A stretch of 64,000 nucleotides of DNA from JAGXRK01 sp963804005. GTDB taxonomy: Bacteria; Bacteroidota; Ignavibacteria; Ignavibacteriales; Ignavibacteriaceae. The position numbers and the translations under genes were made by a program. Positions 8,778 through 18,499 of the stretch are shown here, one piece after another. Under the pieces are notes generated by a model. That model saw only the letters and a program-made list of their open reading frames with translations. It made no database searches and was not told the origin of the DNA. The stretch is taken from NCBI GenBank assembly GCA_963804005.1, contig CAWDOP010000002.1, forward strand, positions 558,001-622,000, written 5' to 3'. Numbering within the stretch: position 1 is the stretch's first letter; each line of letters starts with the position of its first letter.

Positions 8778-9512
8778 TTAGACTTTATTACAAGCATATA
8801 ATCTGTCAGATTCGATTTTAATTCCATACTTAATCTGTTCATTTTCATTAAATAAATCCTTTGGCTGATAAGATGAGACTGAAAAACCGGTTTCTCTTAT
8901 TCTTTCTTCAAAATCTTCACCATAAATACGTACGTGATCTTTTTGTCCGAATATTTTTAACCTATCTTCAGGATCAGTGATTGAAAAATCTTCATAAGTT
9001 TTTTCTCGTTCAACTGGAATAAGAATCAAAGCAATTCCATCCTTTTTAAGAATTCTTAAAAATTCCCGCAAAGCTTTTCTGTCATCATCAACGTGCTCAA
9101 GAACATGACTGCAAAGAATGAGATCATAAGTTTCATCTTCAAACGGAATATTTCTTATATCAATTTTGATATCAACATTATTTCCTTGAATGTCAGCTGT
9201 AATATAATCTCTTGAACCTTTTCTAAGCTGTTTTTCCAAACATTCTTCAGGCGCTATATGTAGAATCGATTTGTTTTTGTTTGATCTAGTTCCAATTTCC
9301 CTTTCAAGAAATAACCAAAGAAATCTGTGCCTCTCCAGCGATCCGCAATTCATACATTGAGAATCTTCTCTTTTTTCAACTCCTCCTTTCCCAAACTTTT
9401 TATAATTCTTTCCGCATAATGGACATAGTCTTTCATCACCAGAATAAATTATCCCATAAATAATTGCACGAAACCTTTTTAATAACTTTTTAATGTTTAA
9501 GATATTAGCCAT
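8778..9512 (-). CDS. SAM-dependent methyltransferase with zinc-ribbon start
   Basis: 244 residues. The N-terminus has two CxxC pairs (CPLCGKNYKKFGKGG, CMNCGSLERHR), a likely zinc ribbon. The class I methyltransferase core follows (ILHIAPEECLEKQLR, TADIQGNNVDIKIDIRNIPF, DLILCSHVLEHVDDD). The motif VLEHVDDDRKALREFLRILK is the usual Methyltransf_11 post-I region. The substrate is unknown; the family often sits near glycan genes, and manC is divergently placed 113 bases away. Confidence 0.8.
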   Translation of the reverse strand: MANILNIKKLLKRFRAIIYGIIYSGDERLCPLCGKNYKKFGKGGVEKREDSQCMNCGSLERHRFLWLFLEREIGTRSNKNKSILHIAPEECLEKQLRKGSRDYITADIQGNNVDIKIDIRNIPFEDETYDLILCSHVLEHVDDDRKALREFLRILKKDGIALILIPVEREKTYEDFSITDPEDRLKIFGQKDHVRIYGEDFEERIRETGFSVSSYQPKDLFNENEQIKYGIKIESDRLYACNKV

Positions 9513-9624
9513 AATTTTTCTTTTGAATATTTACTTTGCAAAATAAATCATAAAATTGATTCAATAAACAATTTCAGATGATTATATTTGAATCAATTAT
9601 TATAAAACAAATTATAAAAGGTTT

Positions 9625-10692
9625 ATGGAAAAATATATTCTCATTATGGCAGGCGGAGTCGGTTCGCGTTTCTGGCCAAGGAGCAGAAAAAATCTTCCTA
9701 AACAGTTATTAAATATTTTTGGTCAACAGACAATGATACAAGAAACTGTATCAAGAATTAAAAATTTTGTTTCGCCGGAAAATATTCTAATCATAACAAA
9801 TAAAGTCCAGAAAGTTTTGGTTGAGGAGCAACTCCCTTTCCTGCCAAAAGAAAATATTGTTGCAGAACCAATTGGCAGAAATACTGCACCTTGTGTTGGA
9901 CTTGCTGCAAAAATCATCAGTAAAAAAAACAGAGATGCTGTTTTTGTTACTTTACCAGCTGATCATCTTATAGAGAATAATAAACTTTTCATTGAAACTT
10001 TAAAAAGAGCAATGGACTTCGCTTATCATTCAAAAGGACTGATTACTTTTGGTATTATACCAACTCGTCCTGATACAGGATACGGTTACATAAATTTTGA
10101 AAAAGCTGAAGTTGAAAGTAAGATACATAAGGTTATTAAGTTTGTAGAAAAACCAGATATTGATAAGGCAAAATCTTATTTAAAATCAGGGGATTATTCC
10201 TGGAACTCGGGGATGTTTGTTTGGCGAGCTGATGTGATCTTAGATGAAATAAATGAGCATCTTCCGGAGCTATCTAAGGAATTAGATAAATTTGATAAGT
10301 CGATTAGAGCAAAGAGTTTAAGTGATTCACTTGAGATCCTTTTTAATTCTATAAAAGGTATTTCGGTTGACTATGGGATTATGGAAAAATCTGACAAAGT
10401 TTTTATGATTAATGGTGAATTTGACTGGAGCGATGTCGGCAGTTGGGAAACTGTCTATGAGTTAAGTAAGAAAGATAAAAGCAATAATGCTATCATTGGT
10501 GATGTTCATACTGATAAAACAAAAGGATCATATATTTATTCACCTGAGAAATTTACATCCGTTATAGGATTGGAGAATATTGTTGTTATTGATACTGAAG
10601 ATGCATTACTTGTTTGTAACAGAGAAAATGTTCAGGATGTAAGAAATACCGTAGAATATCTTGGTAAGAATAAAAAAGATGATTTAATTTAA
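9625..10692 (+). CDS. manC: Mannose-1-phosphate guanylyltransferase
   Basis: 355 residues. It makes GDP-mannose from mannose-1-phosphate and GTP for surface glycans. The nucleotide-binding signature MAGGVGSRFWPRSRKNLPKQ is at the start. FVEKP, the WNSGMFVW motif and the FDWSDVGSWE motif follow in the family's order. The length fits the single-domain GMP type without the C-terminal isomerase cupin. It is divergent from the methyltransferase and convergent with the MFS gene, overlapping it by 9 bases. The sugar supply would serve the polysaccharide locus at 52-58 kb; that link is inference. Confidence 0.92.
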   Translation: MEKYILIMAGGVGSRFWPRSRKNLPKQLLNIFGQQTMIQETVSRIKNFVSPENILIITNKVQKVLVEEQLPFLPKENIVAEPIGRNTAPCVGLAAKIISKKNRDAVFVTLPADHLIENNKLFIETLKRAMDFAYHSKGLITFGIIPTRPDTGYGYINFEKAEVESKIHKVIKFVEKPDIDKAKSYLKSGDYSWNSGMFVWRADVILDEINEHLPELSKELDKFDKSIRAKSLSDSLEILFNSIKGISVDYGIMEKSDKVFMINGEFDWSDVGSWETVYELSKKDKSNNAIIGDVHTDKTKGSYIYSPEKFTSVIGLENIVVIDTEDALLVCNRENVQDVRNTVEYLGKNKKDDLI

Positions 10693-11865
10693 TTTAATTT
10701 TTCTTGGCAGATAAAAAATACTTAACAGAAAAATAAACAAAGTGAAAACTGCACCTGTTAAAAAAGGAAAAGGATAGCCAAGAAATTCAAATGCAAATCC
10801 TCCCCAAAGAGGTCCCAGCACTCTTGCAAGCGCAGAGAGCGATTGATTTATTCCTAAAGTAATTCCCTGTTCAGCATCAGAAGTTACTTCAGATATTAAG
10901 CTTAAAATTGTCGGCTGAAGAGTACCTGTTCCATAAGAAAGAAACATTGAAATTATTGCAAGACCTAAAAATGTTCCTCCGTATGGAATAAGAGCTAAGG
11001 CGACCATGATAATAAAAGCTCCAACAGATATGATCGTTCTTCGAGAAAACACTTTGTTTATATAACCTATCAATCCACCCTGAACTATAGCCGAAGTTAA
11101 CCCGATGATTCCAAACATATAACCATTCTGAAGATCAGAAAATCCGTAAACCTGAATTCCTAACAGTGCAAATGTTCCGTAAATATTTGCAAAAGAAAAA
11201 GTAAGGATAAAAAACAATAATACAAGAATTGCAAGATCAGGTTTAGATAATATCTTTTTTGTTCCTTCGATATCAAACAAAGTTCTTTTTCTGATCGGTG
11301 CCTCTTCCCTGTTGAGATTTGATTCCGGTAGAAAAAGAAATGTTAAAATAAAAGCGAGGACAGAGAATCCTGCTGCAGCAAATCCGGTTACCATATAACC
11401 ATAGTCAGATAATAAACCACCGATTAATGGGCCGAAAACAAAACCAAGTCCAAATGCAGAACCAATCAATCCCATTCCTTTTGAACGATTTTCTTTCGTA
11501 GTCACATCTGCGATATAAGCCTGAGCAACACCAATGCTGCTTCCACCAATACCGGCAATTGTTCTGGACAGAAGTAACATAAGATATGAATGTGTATATG
11601 CAAAAATTATGTAACCAATTGCATTAAGTAACAGACTGAATACAATCACAGGTTTTCTGCCATGTTTATCAGATAATTTTCCGAATAGCGGATTAAATAA
11701 AAATTGAACAAATGAATATATAGCAATTGCAATACCTATAGCTGCTTCATCTACACCTAATTCCTTTTTTGCAAATGAAGGAAGGATTGGAATCAGAATA
11801 CCAAAGCCTAAAAGGTCAATGAATACAGTTAGAAATATTAAAAATAAAGCTGATTTGTTTTTCAC
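10684..11865 (-). CDS. MFS transporter, TetA-like
   Basis: 393 residues, strongly hydrophobic, about 12 predicted membrane segments. It has the MFS signature between helices 2 and 3 (GKLSDKHGRKPVI) and the drug/proton antiporter motif C-like stretch GSAFGLGFVFGPLIGGLLSD. Resembles tetracycline/multidrug exporters of the TetA type. The substrate cannot be read from sequence. Confidence 0.85.
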   Translation of the reverse strand: MKNKSALFLIFLTVFIDLLGFGILIPILPSFAKKELGVDEAAIGIAIAIYSFVQFLFNPLFGKLSDKHGRKPVIVFSLLLNAIGYIIFAYTHSYLMLLLSRTIAGIGGSSIGVAQAYIADVTTKENRSKGMGLIGSAFGLGFVFGPLIGGLLSDYGYMVTGFAAAGFSVLAFILTFLFLPESNLNREEAPIRKRTLFDIEGTKKILSKPDLAILVLLFFILTFSFANIYGTFALLGIQVYGFSDLQNGYMFGIIGLTSAIVQGGLIGYINKVFSRRTIISVGAFIIMVALALIPYGGTFLGLAIISMFLSYGTGTLQPTILSLISEVTSDAEQGITLGINQSLSALARVLGPLWGGFAFEFLGYPFPFLTGAVFTLFIFLLSIFYLPRKIKLN

Positions 11866-11937
11866 AATAATTAAAAGATTTCCTATAGAATCTGGTAAAT
11901 AACAAGAGTATTTCTGAATTTATGAGTGTGCTGAATA

Positions 11938-13104
11938 TTATGGTAAATCATAAAGGTTTATTCTATCATTAAATTTTGTAAGAATCGATTTTGTATCTTC
12001 AAATGCTTCCTTTGTCTTTTCACGTTCACTGTTTGAAAGGAAGTAATAAGTAGAATCATCAAATTTTTGAGAAGGAATAATTATAAACTCTTTCCCGAGA
12101 TCAGTGTTACCTCTGAAAACCCAGGTTGGAATGAAATTAACATCAGATATAAAAATTGAATCAGTAGTAAAGTTCTTAGACAGCTCAATATTTAAAATTA
12201 AACCAGCATCAGAGTACCGCCACTGCTGATTTGAAATAAAATTGCCGAGAGAATAAATAACAAATCCGGTATCAAGTTTTGCGTTGTAAGTTTTATAAAA
12301 TTCAGTTGGCTGAATAACGTGAGGATGTGAACCAATTATTAAATCAGCACCAAATTCAATTGTACTATTTACAACATCTTTCTGAAATTGATTTGGGAGT
12401 CTTTTATATTCATCACCAAAATGATAATAGACCAAAACAATGTCTGCTTCTTTTTGTCTTGCGGATTTAATATCATTTTCGATCACATCGTAATCAATAA
12501 GATTTACAAGATAGTCTTTACTCTTTGGTTTTGGAATTCCATTAGTACCGTAAGTATATGAAAGAACAGCAATTTTTATTCCTTTTAAACATAAAACTCT
12601 TATTGAATCACGATCATTTTCTGAAGTGAAAGTTCCAACATAATTAAGATTGTTTTTCAAAATTTGTTCAATGGTCCTCAGAACTCCTTTTTCACCTTGA
12701 TCCAGTGCATGATTATTTGCAGTAACAAGCAAATCAAGTCCGGCATCCTTAAGCGAAGCAATGTAATCATCCGGTGTGTTGAAAAACGGATAACCCGAAT
12801 AGACTTCTTCTTTTCCAGCAGTAACGGTTTCTAAATTTCCAATTGTTAAATCAGCAGATGAAAGAAGATTTTTAACTTCTCTGTAAACAGGTCTGAAATC
12901 AAATGAATCACTTTCAACGCTTGCATAATTATACTGAGTTGAATGACACATTAAATCTCCGACAATTGAAATTGTAACCGTGATTAAAGAATCCACATTA
13001 TCAGTTTTGGTTACAGCTTGAGTTCTAGAGTCATCAATCGGTGAAATAATAACTGCAACGAATAAAAATGAAATTAGTAATGTTGAAATCCAAATCTTTT
13101 TCAT
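11938..13104 (-). CDS. CapA-family metallophosphatase-like protein
   Basis: 388 residues with an N-terminal signal or anchor (KKIWISTLLISFLFVAVII). The PGA_cap fold motifs appear in order: IVGDLMCHSTQ, NLETVTAG, NNHALDQGEKG and GSHPHVIQP. Family members are linked to poly-gamma-glutamate capsule synthesis and have a calcineurin-like metal site. There are no capB or capC genes nearby, so a capsule role is not supported here. It lies downstream of the histone-like gene, after a terminator. Confidence 0.85.
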   Translation of the reverse strand: MKKIWISTLLISFLFVAVIISPIDDSRTQAVTKTDNVDSLITVTISIVGDLMCHSTQYNYASVESDSFDFRPVYREVKNLLSSADLTIGNLETVTAGKEEVYSGYPFFNTPDDYIASLKDAGLDLLVTANNHALDQGEKGVLRTIEQILKNNLNYVGTFTSENDRDSIRVLCLKGIKIAVLSYTYGTNGIPKPKSKDYLVNLIDYDVIENDIKSARQKEADIVLVYYHFGDEYKRLPNQFQKDVVNSTIEFGADLIIGSHPHVIQPTEFYKTYNAKLDTGFVIYSLGNFISNQQWRYSDAGLILNIELSKNFTTDSIFISDVNFIPTWVFRGNTDLGKEFIIIPSQKFDDSTYYFLSNSEREKTKEAFEDTKSILTKFNDRINLYDLP

Positions 13105-13115
13105 AGATATAAAAT

Positions 13116-13143
13116 AAGGCTGAGCTATAAATAACTCAGCCTT
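13116..13143 (-). terminator. Stem-loop downstream of the histone-like gene
   Basis: Perfect 9-bp arms AAGGCTGAG and CTCAGCCTT with a 10-nt AT-rich loop, 26 bases after the stop of the 13169-13363 gene. The following T stretch is short, so termination strength is uncertain. Confidence 0.6.
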
Positions 13144-13168
13144 AGAGTTTGTTAGAATTTAAGTAAGA

Positions 13169-13363
13169 TTAACCTTGTTTAGCAGCTTTTCTCTGAGCTT
13201 TAACTGCCTGAACATCATTCCTGACTTCCTGGCAAAGCTTACGTAAGTCACTCAAGCCTTTTCTTACGCGTGTGCCTGCAGCAGATTGTCCTTTTTCATA
13301 GAACTTCTGGAAATCTGGTTCAAGACCCTGAACGAATCTTACTAAATCATTATACTTTTCCAT
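13169..13363 (-). CDS. Histone H1-like small basic protein
   Basis: 64 residues: MEKYNDLVRFVQGLEPDFQK, then AAGTRVRKGLSDLRKL, ending in a Lys/Arg/Ala tail (VKAQRKAAKQG). This matches the short histone H1-like proteins common in Bacteroidota, thought to bind DNA. The ATG at 13363 is preferred over a GTG two codons earlier because AGGAGGT lies 5 nt upstream of the ATG and would overlap the GTG. It has its own terminator downstream. Confidence 0.85.
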   Translation of the reverse strand: MEKYNDLVRFVQGLEPDFQKFYEKGQSAAGTRVRKGLSDLRKLCQEVRNDVQAVKAQRKAAKQG

Positions 13364-13393
13364 GAACACCTCCTGAATAGTGGTTATTGATAG

Positions 13394-15403
13394 TTAATTA
13401 GAATTTTCGAGAACAATTTCAGCAATATCTTTTATAAGAACATCATCGGTTTTTTCATAATGTTTAACGCCGTCAGTTAACATCGTCATACAAAATGGAC
13501 AGGCAGAAGCAACTGTTGAAGCATTTGTTTCAAGTGCTTCACGCGTTCTTTCTTCGTTAATCCTTCCACCTTCTTCATCCTCAAGAAACATCCTTCCACC
13601 ACCTGCACCGCAACAATAACCCCTACTTTTATTGCGTTTCATTTCAACAAGTTCGATTGATGAAATTTTATTTAAAGTTTTTCTGGGTGGATTATATATA
13701 TCATTATATCTGCCAAGATAACAAGAATCGTGATAAGTAATTTTTTGTGATTCCTTCGAACCGTTTAATTTGATCTTTCCTTCTTCAATAAGTTCAGAAA
13801 TTATTTCAGTATGATGCTTAACCTCAAAGTTTCCTCCGAATTGTTTATACTCGTTTTTAAGTGAGTGATAACAATGCGGACAAGCTGTAACTATTTTCTT
13901 CACTCCGTAATTGTTCAATGTCTTAACGTTATCAATCATCATCATCTGAGCAAGATATTCATTGCCCAATCTTCTTGCAGTATCACCGTTACATTTTTCT
14001 TCTGAACCAAGTATTCTGAAGTCAACACCGGCTTTCTGCATCAATGTTGAAAATGCACGAGAGACTTTTTTGTATCTGTCATCAAAAGATCCTGCACAAC
14101 CAACCCAGAAAAGATATTCTGTGTTTTTATCTTCCGCCATAGTTTTGATGTTCAATCCTTCAGCCCATTCAGCTCTGTCTGCCGGATTGAAAGCCCATGG
14201 TGAAAAGTTAGTTTCAATACTCTTAAAAACATTATTAAGATTCGATGGAAATTGAGATTCTGAAAGGACCAGGTAACGGCGCATATCAACAATGGAATCA
14301 ATATGTTCGATCAAAACCGGACATTCCTGAACGCAAGCCATACACGTTGTACATTGCCATAATTCAAGATCGGTTATATAATCGTGAACTAGAGTTTTTT
14401 TGAAGACTTCTTCATCATTTTTTCCGGCAACAAGTAAAGGAGCTTTAGCTTCAGTTCTAGCTCTTATATCAACTATGATTTTCCTTGGCGATAATGTTTT
14501 TCCAACTATGTTAGCCGGACATACAGAAGTGCATCTTCCACACTCTGTGCAGGAATATCCATCCAGTAATTGTTTCCAGGAAAAATGCTCAATATCTAAA
14601 ACACCGAACTGATCTGCATTTTCATCTTCAAGATTTAGTGTCTTTAATGTATTTCTTTCAGGTTCCAGATTTGCAAAGAATACATTTGGAATTGAACTTA
14701 AAACATGTAGATGCTTGGAATACGGGAGAAAATTAAGAAACATAAAAATTATGAGTATGTGTGCCCACCAGAATAATTCGTAGAAAAATCCAGCGGGAGA
14801 ACCATCAACAAAAAATATTTCACTTAGTGAAGCCGAAATAGGTCTAAATTCATTTTCATGCTGAATGAATCCATTCATTGCAATTGCAGAAGCATTTTGT
14901 CCGAACATTGTAATACAAACAAACATTATCATCAGTAAAATGAATGCAGCATCAATTTTACCAGATTTCTCAACATCAAGTCGAGGAACTTTAATAACAA
15001 ATCTTCTATAGAGCAAAAATAAAACAGACAGAATTATCAAAATTGCAAATACTTCATGTACAATTGTAATTACTGAATAAATTGATCCAAGGAATGTAAG
15101 CGAAAATGGAGAATAGAAACCTTGAACTATTGACTCAAGAACTGCAATAATGAAAAGAATGAATCCCCAAAAAATAAGAAAATGAAGTGTGCCTGCTACA
15201 GGATCACGAAGGAGCTTGGATTGTGCAAATGCTATAGTCCAAACTCTTTTTAGTCTTTCAGCGATATTATCAAAACGGCCATCTTTTTTCTTAGCAACTT
15301 TAAGATAACCAATTAGTTTAAAACAGCTGTAAATAAAAAATCCAATAGCCGTTAAGAAGACTAAGACAAATATGAAATTCTTAATTCCGAATGCAGACAT
15401 CAT
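13394..15403 (-). CDS. Membrane Fe-S oxidoreductase, HdrD/GlpC-like
   Basis: 669 residues. The first ~230 contain five or so membrane helices of the NarI-like type with histidines. Two 4Fe-4S clusters follow (CTECGRCTSVCP at 285-296, CTTCMACVQECP near 350). Two CCG domains come last (ACPHCYHSLKNEY, RGYCCGAGGGRMF, ACPFCMTML). Family role: passes electrons between a soluble donor, often electron-transfer flavoprotein, and the quinone pool. No etfAB in the window, so the partner is unknown. Confidence 0.87.
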   Translation of the reverse strand: MMSAFGIKNFIFVLVFLTAIGFFIYSCFKLIGYLKVAKKKDGRFDNIAERLKRVWTIAFAQSKLLRDPVAGTLHFLIFWGFILFIIAVLESIVQGFYSPFSLTFLGSIYSVITIVHEVFAILIILSVLFLLYRRFVIKVPRLDVEKSGKIDAAFILLMIMFVCITMFGQNASAIAMNGFIQHENEFRPISASLSEIFFVDGSPAGFFYELFWWAHILIIFMFLNFLPYSKHLHVLSSIPNVFFANLEPERNTLKTLNLEDENADQFGVLDIEHFSWKQLLDGYSCTECGRCTSVCPANIVGKTLSPRKIIVDIRARTEAKAPLLVAGKNDEEVFKKTLVHDYITDLELWQCTTCMACVQECPVLIEHIDSIVDMRRYLVLSESQFPSNLNNVFKSIETNFSPWAFNPADRAEWAEGLNIKTMAEDKNTEYLFWVGCAGSFDDRYKKVSRAFSTLMQKAGVDFRILGSEEKCNGDTARRLGNEYLAQMMMIDNVKTLNNYGVKKIVTACPHCYHSLKNEYKQFGGNFEVKHHTEIISELIEEGKIKLNGSKESQKITYHDSCYLGRYNDIYNPPRKTLNKISSIELVEMKRNKSRGYCCGAGGGRMFLEDEEGGRINEERTREALETNASTVASACPFCMTMLTDGVKHYEKTDDVLIKDIAEIVLENSN

Positions 15404-15420
15404 TAGAATAATAAGAATAT

Positions 15421-15996
15421 TTATTTAATTGATTTTTTGATTCCAAAATAAATTGCAGCTGAAGCGAAAACCTTCACGATAGTCCATAGTGAAAATATTG
15501 CGGCTCCGAGTATGAATGCTTCAGAAAGATCGCGAACATAAAAAGTATACAAGAACGACATACCTGATAAAATTATAACTACATTGCCTGCAAACATAGC
15601 AAGCACAACCGGTATATAACTTTTATTTTTCTCAATTATATAACCTGTTAAATAAGCTGCAATCGGAAATGCTAATAGATATCCGCCAGTTGGTCCGAAT
15701 AATCTGGCAAATCCAATTAATCCATCCGGAGTTTGAGCAAATATTGGCAATCCAATAGAACCTAGAGCTAAATAAATAATCTGGCTATAAGCACCGTTTC
15801 TCGCACCAAGAAACGCTCCTGCAAGAACAACCATCATAGTCTGTAATGTAAATGGAACAGGTTTAACCGGAATAGCAATTTGAGCGGAAATGGCTGTTAA
15901 AACTGTAAAAGATAAAATCCAAAACAGCTTGGAAGATTTCACTAAACTTAGTGTTTTCAACATCCTGCTATTTTTAGCTGACTCTTTTATCATCAC
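15421..15996 (-). CDS. bioY: Biotin transporter substrate-binding subunit BioY
   Basis: 191 residues and about six membrane helices. Diagnostic stretches are IPVKPVPFTLQTMMVVLAGAFLG, split here as IPVKPVPFTLQ and AGAFLGARNGAYSQ, and GPTGGYLLAFPIAAYLTG. Family role: S-component of the ECF-type biotin uptake system. It overlaps the upstream hydrolase gene by 23 bases. Biotin is needed by the carrier protein at 48081. ECF ATPase subunits are not in the window. Confidence 0.9.
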   Translation of the reverse strand: MMIKESAKNSRMLKTLSLVKSSKLFWILSFTVLTAISAQIAIPVKPVPFTLQTMMVVLAGAFLGARNGAYSQIIYLALGSIGLPIFAQTPDGLIGFARLFGPTGGYLLAFPIAAYLTGYIIEKNKSYIPVVLAMFAGNVVIILSGMSFLYTFYVRDLSEAFILGAAIFSLWTIVKVFASAAIYFGIKKSIK

Positions 15997-16837
15997 TATT
16001 TTCCTTAAATAAATTGTTATTAAAAAAATTTTCTGTTTCTATTAAAACTCTTTCAAATTTATCATTCAATCCATTAAAAGGATGAGTGATGTTGAAAGTA
16101 TGTCCCGTAGAAGGGATTATGCAAATTTCACTATAGTTTTTATCAGACCACTCATAAAGCTGATTAGCTTCTTTAACAGGGACAGTTACATCCTGCTCGC
16201 CGTGCACAATCAGAAAAGGACGTTGTAAAGATCCCACAGCTTTTTCCATATTTAGATAAGTTTTTTTATTTTTTTCAATATCTTCAAGTAATGATATATT
16301 CAATCGCATCATTTGATTTGTACGCGAATTTAAGACTTCAACAAATCCTTTTTTTCGCCATTCATTTTTTTGCCGTTCTGTGTATCTATCAATTTTAGCA
16401 ACTGAAGCCCATACGGCTAAATCATTAATTGAATCGTTTTTTGCAGCAGTCAAAATAGTAACTGCACCTCCGCGGCTATGACCAATCAATCCAATTTTTG
16501 AATTTATTGTTTTGCCAAAAAAGCCATTTTTATAATTATCAATTAATTCAGAAAGCTCAACGATTTCAAGTGAAAATGTATTTTCAGCGAATTTATCTAA
16601 TTCAGTGAACTCGGATAAATTATCACCTATACCATTATGTGAAAAATTAAAAGAAATTACGAAATAACCTTTGTCTGCAAAATAATTTGCAGTATGATTC
16701 CAGAATCCCCAATCTTTAAAACCTTTAAATCCGTGAACTAAAATCAAACAATGAGAAGAAAATAGGTTATTCAAACCATAAGCCGTAATCTTAAGAATAT
16801 CATTTCGGCTGGTTTTTAGAATAAAATCTCTACTCAT
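15974..16837 (-). CDS. Alpha/beta hydrolase
   Basis: 287 residues. Nucleophile elbow GHSRGG, an oxyanion-hole-like HGFKGFKDWGFW, a late acid region (IVHGEQDVTVP) and the catalytic histidine in STGHTFN. Resembles dienelactone hydrolase or S9-like esterases. No signal peptide. The substrate is unknown. It forms an overlapping pair with bioY. Confidence 0.8.
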   Translation of the reverse strand: MSRDFILKTSRNDILKITAYGLNNLFSSHCLILVHGFKGFKDWGFWNHTANYFADKGYFVISFNFSHNGIGDNLSEFTELDKFAENTFSLEIVELSELIDNYKNGFFGKTINSKIGLIGHSRGGAVTILTAAKNDSINDLAVWASVAKIDRYTERQKNEWRKKGFVEVLNSRTNQMMRLNISLLEDIEKNKKTYLNMEKAVGSLQRPFLIVHGEQDVTVPVKEANQLYEWSDKNYSEICIIPSTGHTFNITHPFNGLNDKFERVLIETENFFNNNLFKENSDDKRVS

Positions 16838-17157
16838 TATGCTGAAATATGCTTAATATAGTTCCCAATGTCAAGATTTTAGCTTATTTTCTCATTTTTT
16901 TAATTTGATATTTATTTAGCAATTATGCGATTTAACCAGATAGACTATAATTTTTTCAAAAAATCAATAAATTTTACTAAATATAGCGATTTGAATAAAC
17001 AGTTGTTAAGATGACTTGAACGAATTAATTATTTGGTTAAAATATTATAAATTGAAATTCGAAAGTAATTCAGACTCAATATCATCATTTAAGTTTATTT
17101 TGTCTGAGTCTTTGATTATTTTTTAACCGAGTAAATAAAGAAAACTTTTCAGAAAAA
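16838..17157. other. Divergent intergenic region, AT-rich
   Basis: Lies between the divergent hydrolase and hisA genes, so promoters for both directions are expected, but I see no confident box. It holds one stem-loop, AGACTCA at 17072-17078 and TGAGTCT at 17105-17111, followed by a T-rich stretch before hisA. This could be a leader terminator or chance. Confidence 0.4.
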
Positions 17158-17919
17158 ATGAATATCCACCGATTTTTACTAGTAATACCTTCAATAGACA
17201 TTAAAGATGGAAAGACAGTTAGAGTAGTTCAGGGAATTCCAGAATTAAATTGCGCTGAATATGGAAATGATCCTGTTGAAATGGCAAAACTTTGGCGTGC
17301 TGAAAATTCAAAAATGATTCACGTTGTTGATTTTGATGGTGCGATTGACAGTTCTCATAAGAACCTGAAAATTATTGAGAATATTTGTTCAGCGGTTGTT
17401 ATTCCAGTTGAATTTTCAGGTGGAATCAGAGATATTGATGATGCGAAAGCAATTATGGATAGAGGCGTTAGTCGAATGGCAATCAATACAATGGCAATAG
17501 AAAATAAAAAGGAATTTGAAAGACTATTCCAAATTTATGGTCCGACTAAAGTTGTAATATGCCTCGATATTATTGATGAAGAATTGGTTACAAGAGGACG
17601 AAGAAAAAAAACCGGAATTAATTATATCGATTTTGCAAAAGAAATGGCTGAGATTGGAATTGAGAGATTTATAGTAACTGATATAAAACGTAACGGATTA
17701 CTTCAAGGTCCAAATATTCAATATTCTTTAAATGTTGCAAGAAATTCTAATTGCAAAGTAACACATTCAGGCGGAATAAGAAATAAAGATGAATTATTGG
17801 ATTTACAATCCTTAATTAATGAAGGTATTGATTCGGTTATTATTGGAAGAGCATTTTACGAAAACAGATTTCCATGCCAAAAATTATGGCGTGTCGCTGA
17901 ATCGGGAATAATTAATTAA
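17158..17919 (+). CDS. hisA: HisA-type ribotide isomerase (histidine biosynthesis)
   Basis: 253 residues, (beta/alpha)8 barrel. IPSIDIKDGKTVRVVQG carries the first catalytic aspartate, HVVDFDGA and the phosphate-binding FSGGIRDIDDA follow, and the second half repeats with CLDII, VTDIKRNGLLQGPN and THSGGIRNKDEL. Reaction: opens the ribose of ProFAR to PRFAR. No other his genes surround it, so it is detached from any operon. HisF is the alternative, but the DIKRNG motif favours HisA. Confidence 0.8.
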   Translation: MNIHRFLLVIPSIDIKDGKTVRVVQGIPELNCAEYGNDPVEMAKLWRAENSKMIHVVDFDGAIDSSHKNLKIIENICSAVVIPVEFSGGIRDIDDAKAIMDRGVSRMAINTMAIENKKEFERLFQIYGPTKVVICLDIIDEELVTRGRRKKTGINYIDFAKEMAEIGIERFIVTDIKRNGLLQGPNIQYSLNVARNSNCKVTHSGGIRNKDELLDLQSLINEGIDSVIIGRAFYENRFPCQKLWRVAESGIIN

Positions 17920-17929
17920 GAGGATGAAT

Positions 17930-18499
17930 ATGAAATCAGAAAAAGAAAAAGTCGTTCACAGTAGTTTCTGGTCAAACATTTTTAATCCACAAACTGAAAA
18001 AAAAGATCTTAAACAATCACTTCAACCGATTCCATTATTCCAATCATTAAGAAAAAGAGATCTAGACCTGCTCATGAAAATTATTCATAATCGGAGTTAT
18101 GTACCGGGAGAATATATTTTTTATCAAGGTGACCCGGGAATAGGCTTATACATTATAAGAGAAGGCGAAGTGAAGATTCTTAGAGAAAATGAAGATGGTA
18201 ATAAAATAAACCTGGCAACTTTTTCGAAGGGAGATTTTTTTGGTGAACTCGCTTTAGTAGATGGTGAAAAAAGATCTGCATCTGCAATTGCTCAGACTGA
18301 TGTAAGAGTATCGGTTATTTTTAAACCTGATTTAGATGAATTTATTGAAAGATATCCCAAAAAAGGAATTAAAATTCTTGATGGAATCTCAAGCATTATT
18401 GCAGCTCGACTCAGAAAATTAAATGAAGATTATTTTTATCTTCTTAACAAAAAATTAAAATTATCGGAGGAAGATGATCATGGAAATGCAAATAAATAA
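17930..18499 (+). CDS. Cyclic-nucleotide-binding domain protein
   Basis: About 189 residues. One Crp-type cNMP-binding beta-roll spans roughly 40-150 (PGEYIFYQGDPGIGLYII, GDFFGELALVDGEKRSASA). There is no DNA-binding helix-turn-helix after it, so this is not a Crp-like regulator. The start at 17930 is favoured over 17924 because AGAGG ends 6 nt before it and abuts the earlier ATG. It overlaps the stress-protein gene downstream by 26 bases, suggesting joint expression. Confidence 0.8.
   Translation: MKSEKEKVVHSSFWSNIFNPQTEKKDLKQSLQPIPLFQSLRKRDLDLLMKIIHNRSYVPGEYIFYQGDPGIGLYIIREGEVKILRENEDGNKINLATFSKGDFFGELALVDGEKRSASAIAQTDVRVSVIFKPDLDEFIERYPKKGIKILDGISSIIAARLRKLNEDYFYLLNKKLKLSEEDDHGNANK

Noticed and set aside
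9601..16837. Prophage or integrative element in the metabolic region
   Set aside because: All genes are ordinary metabolic, transport or envelope functions with no integrase, phage protein or attachment repeats.
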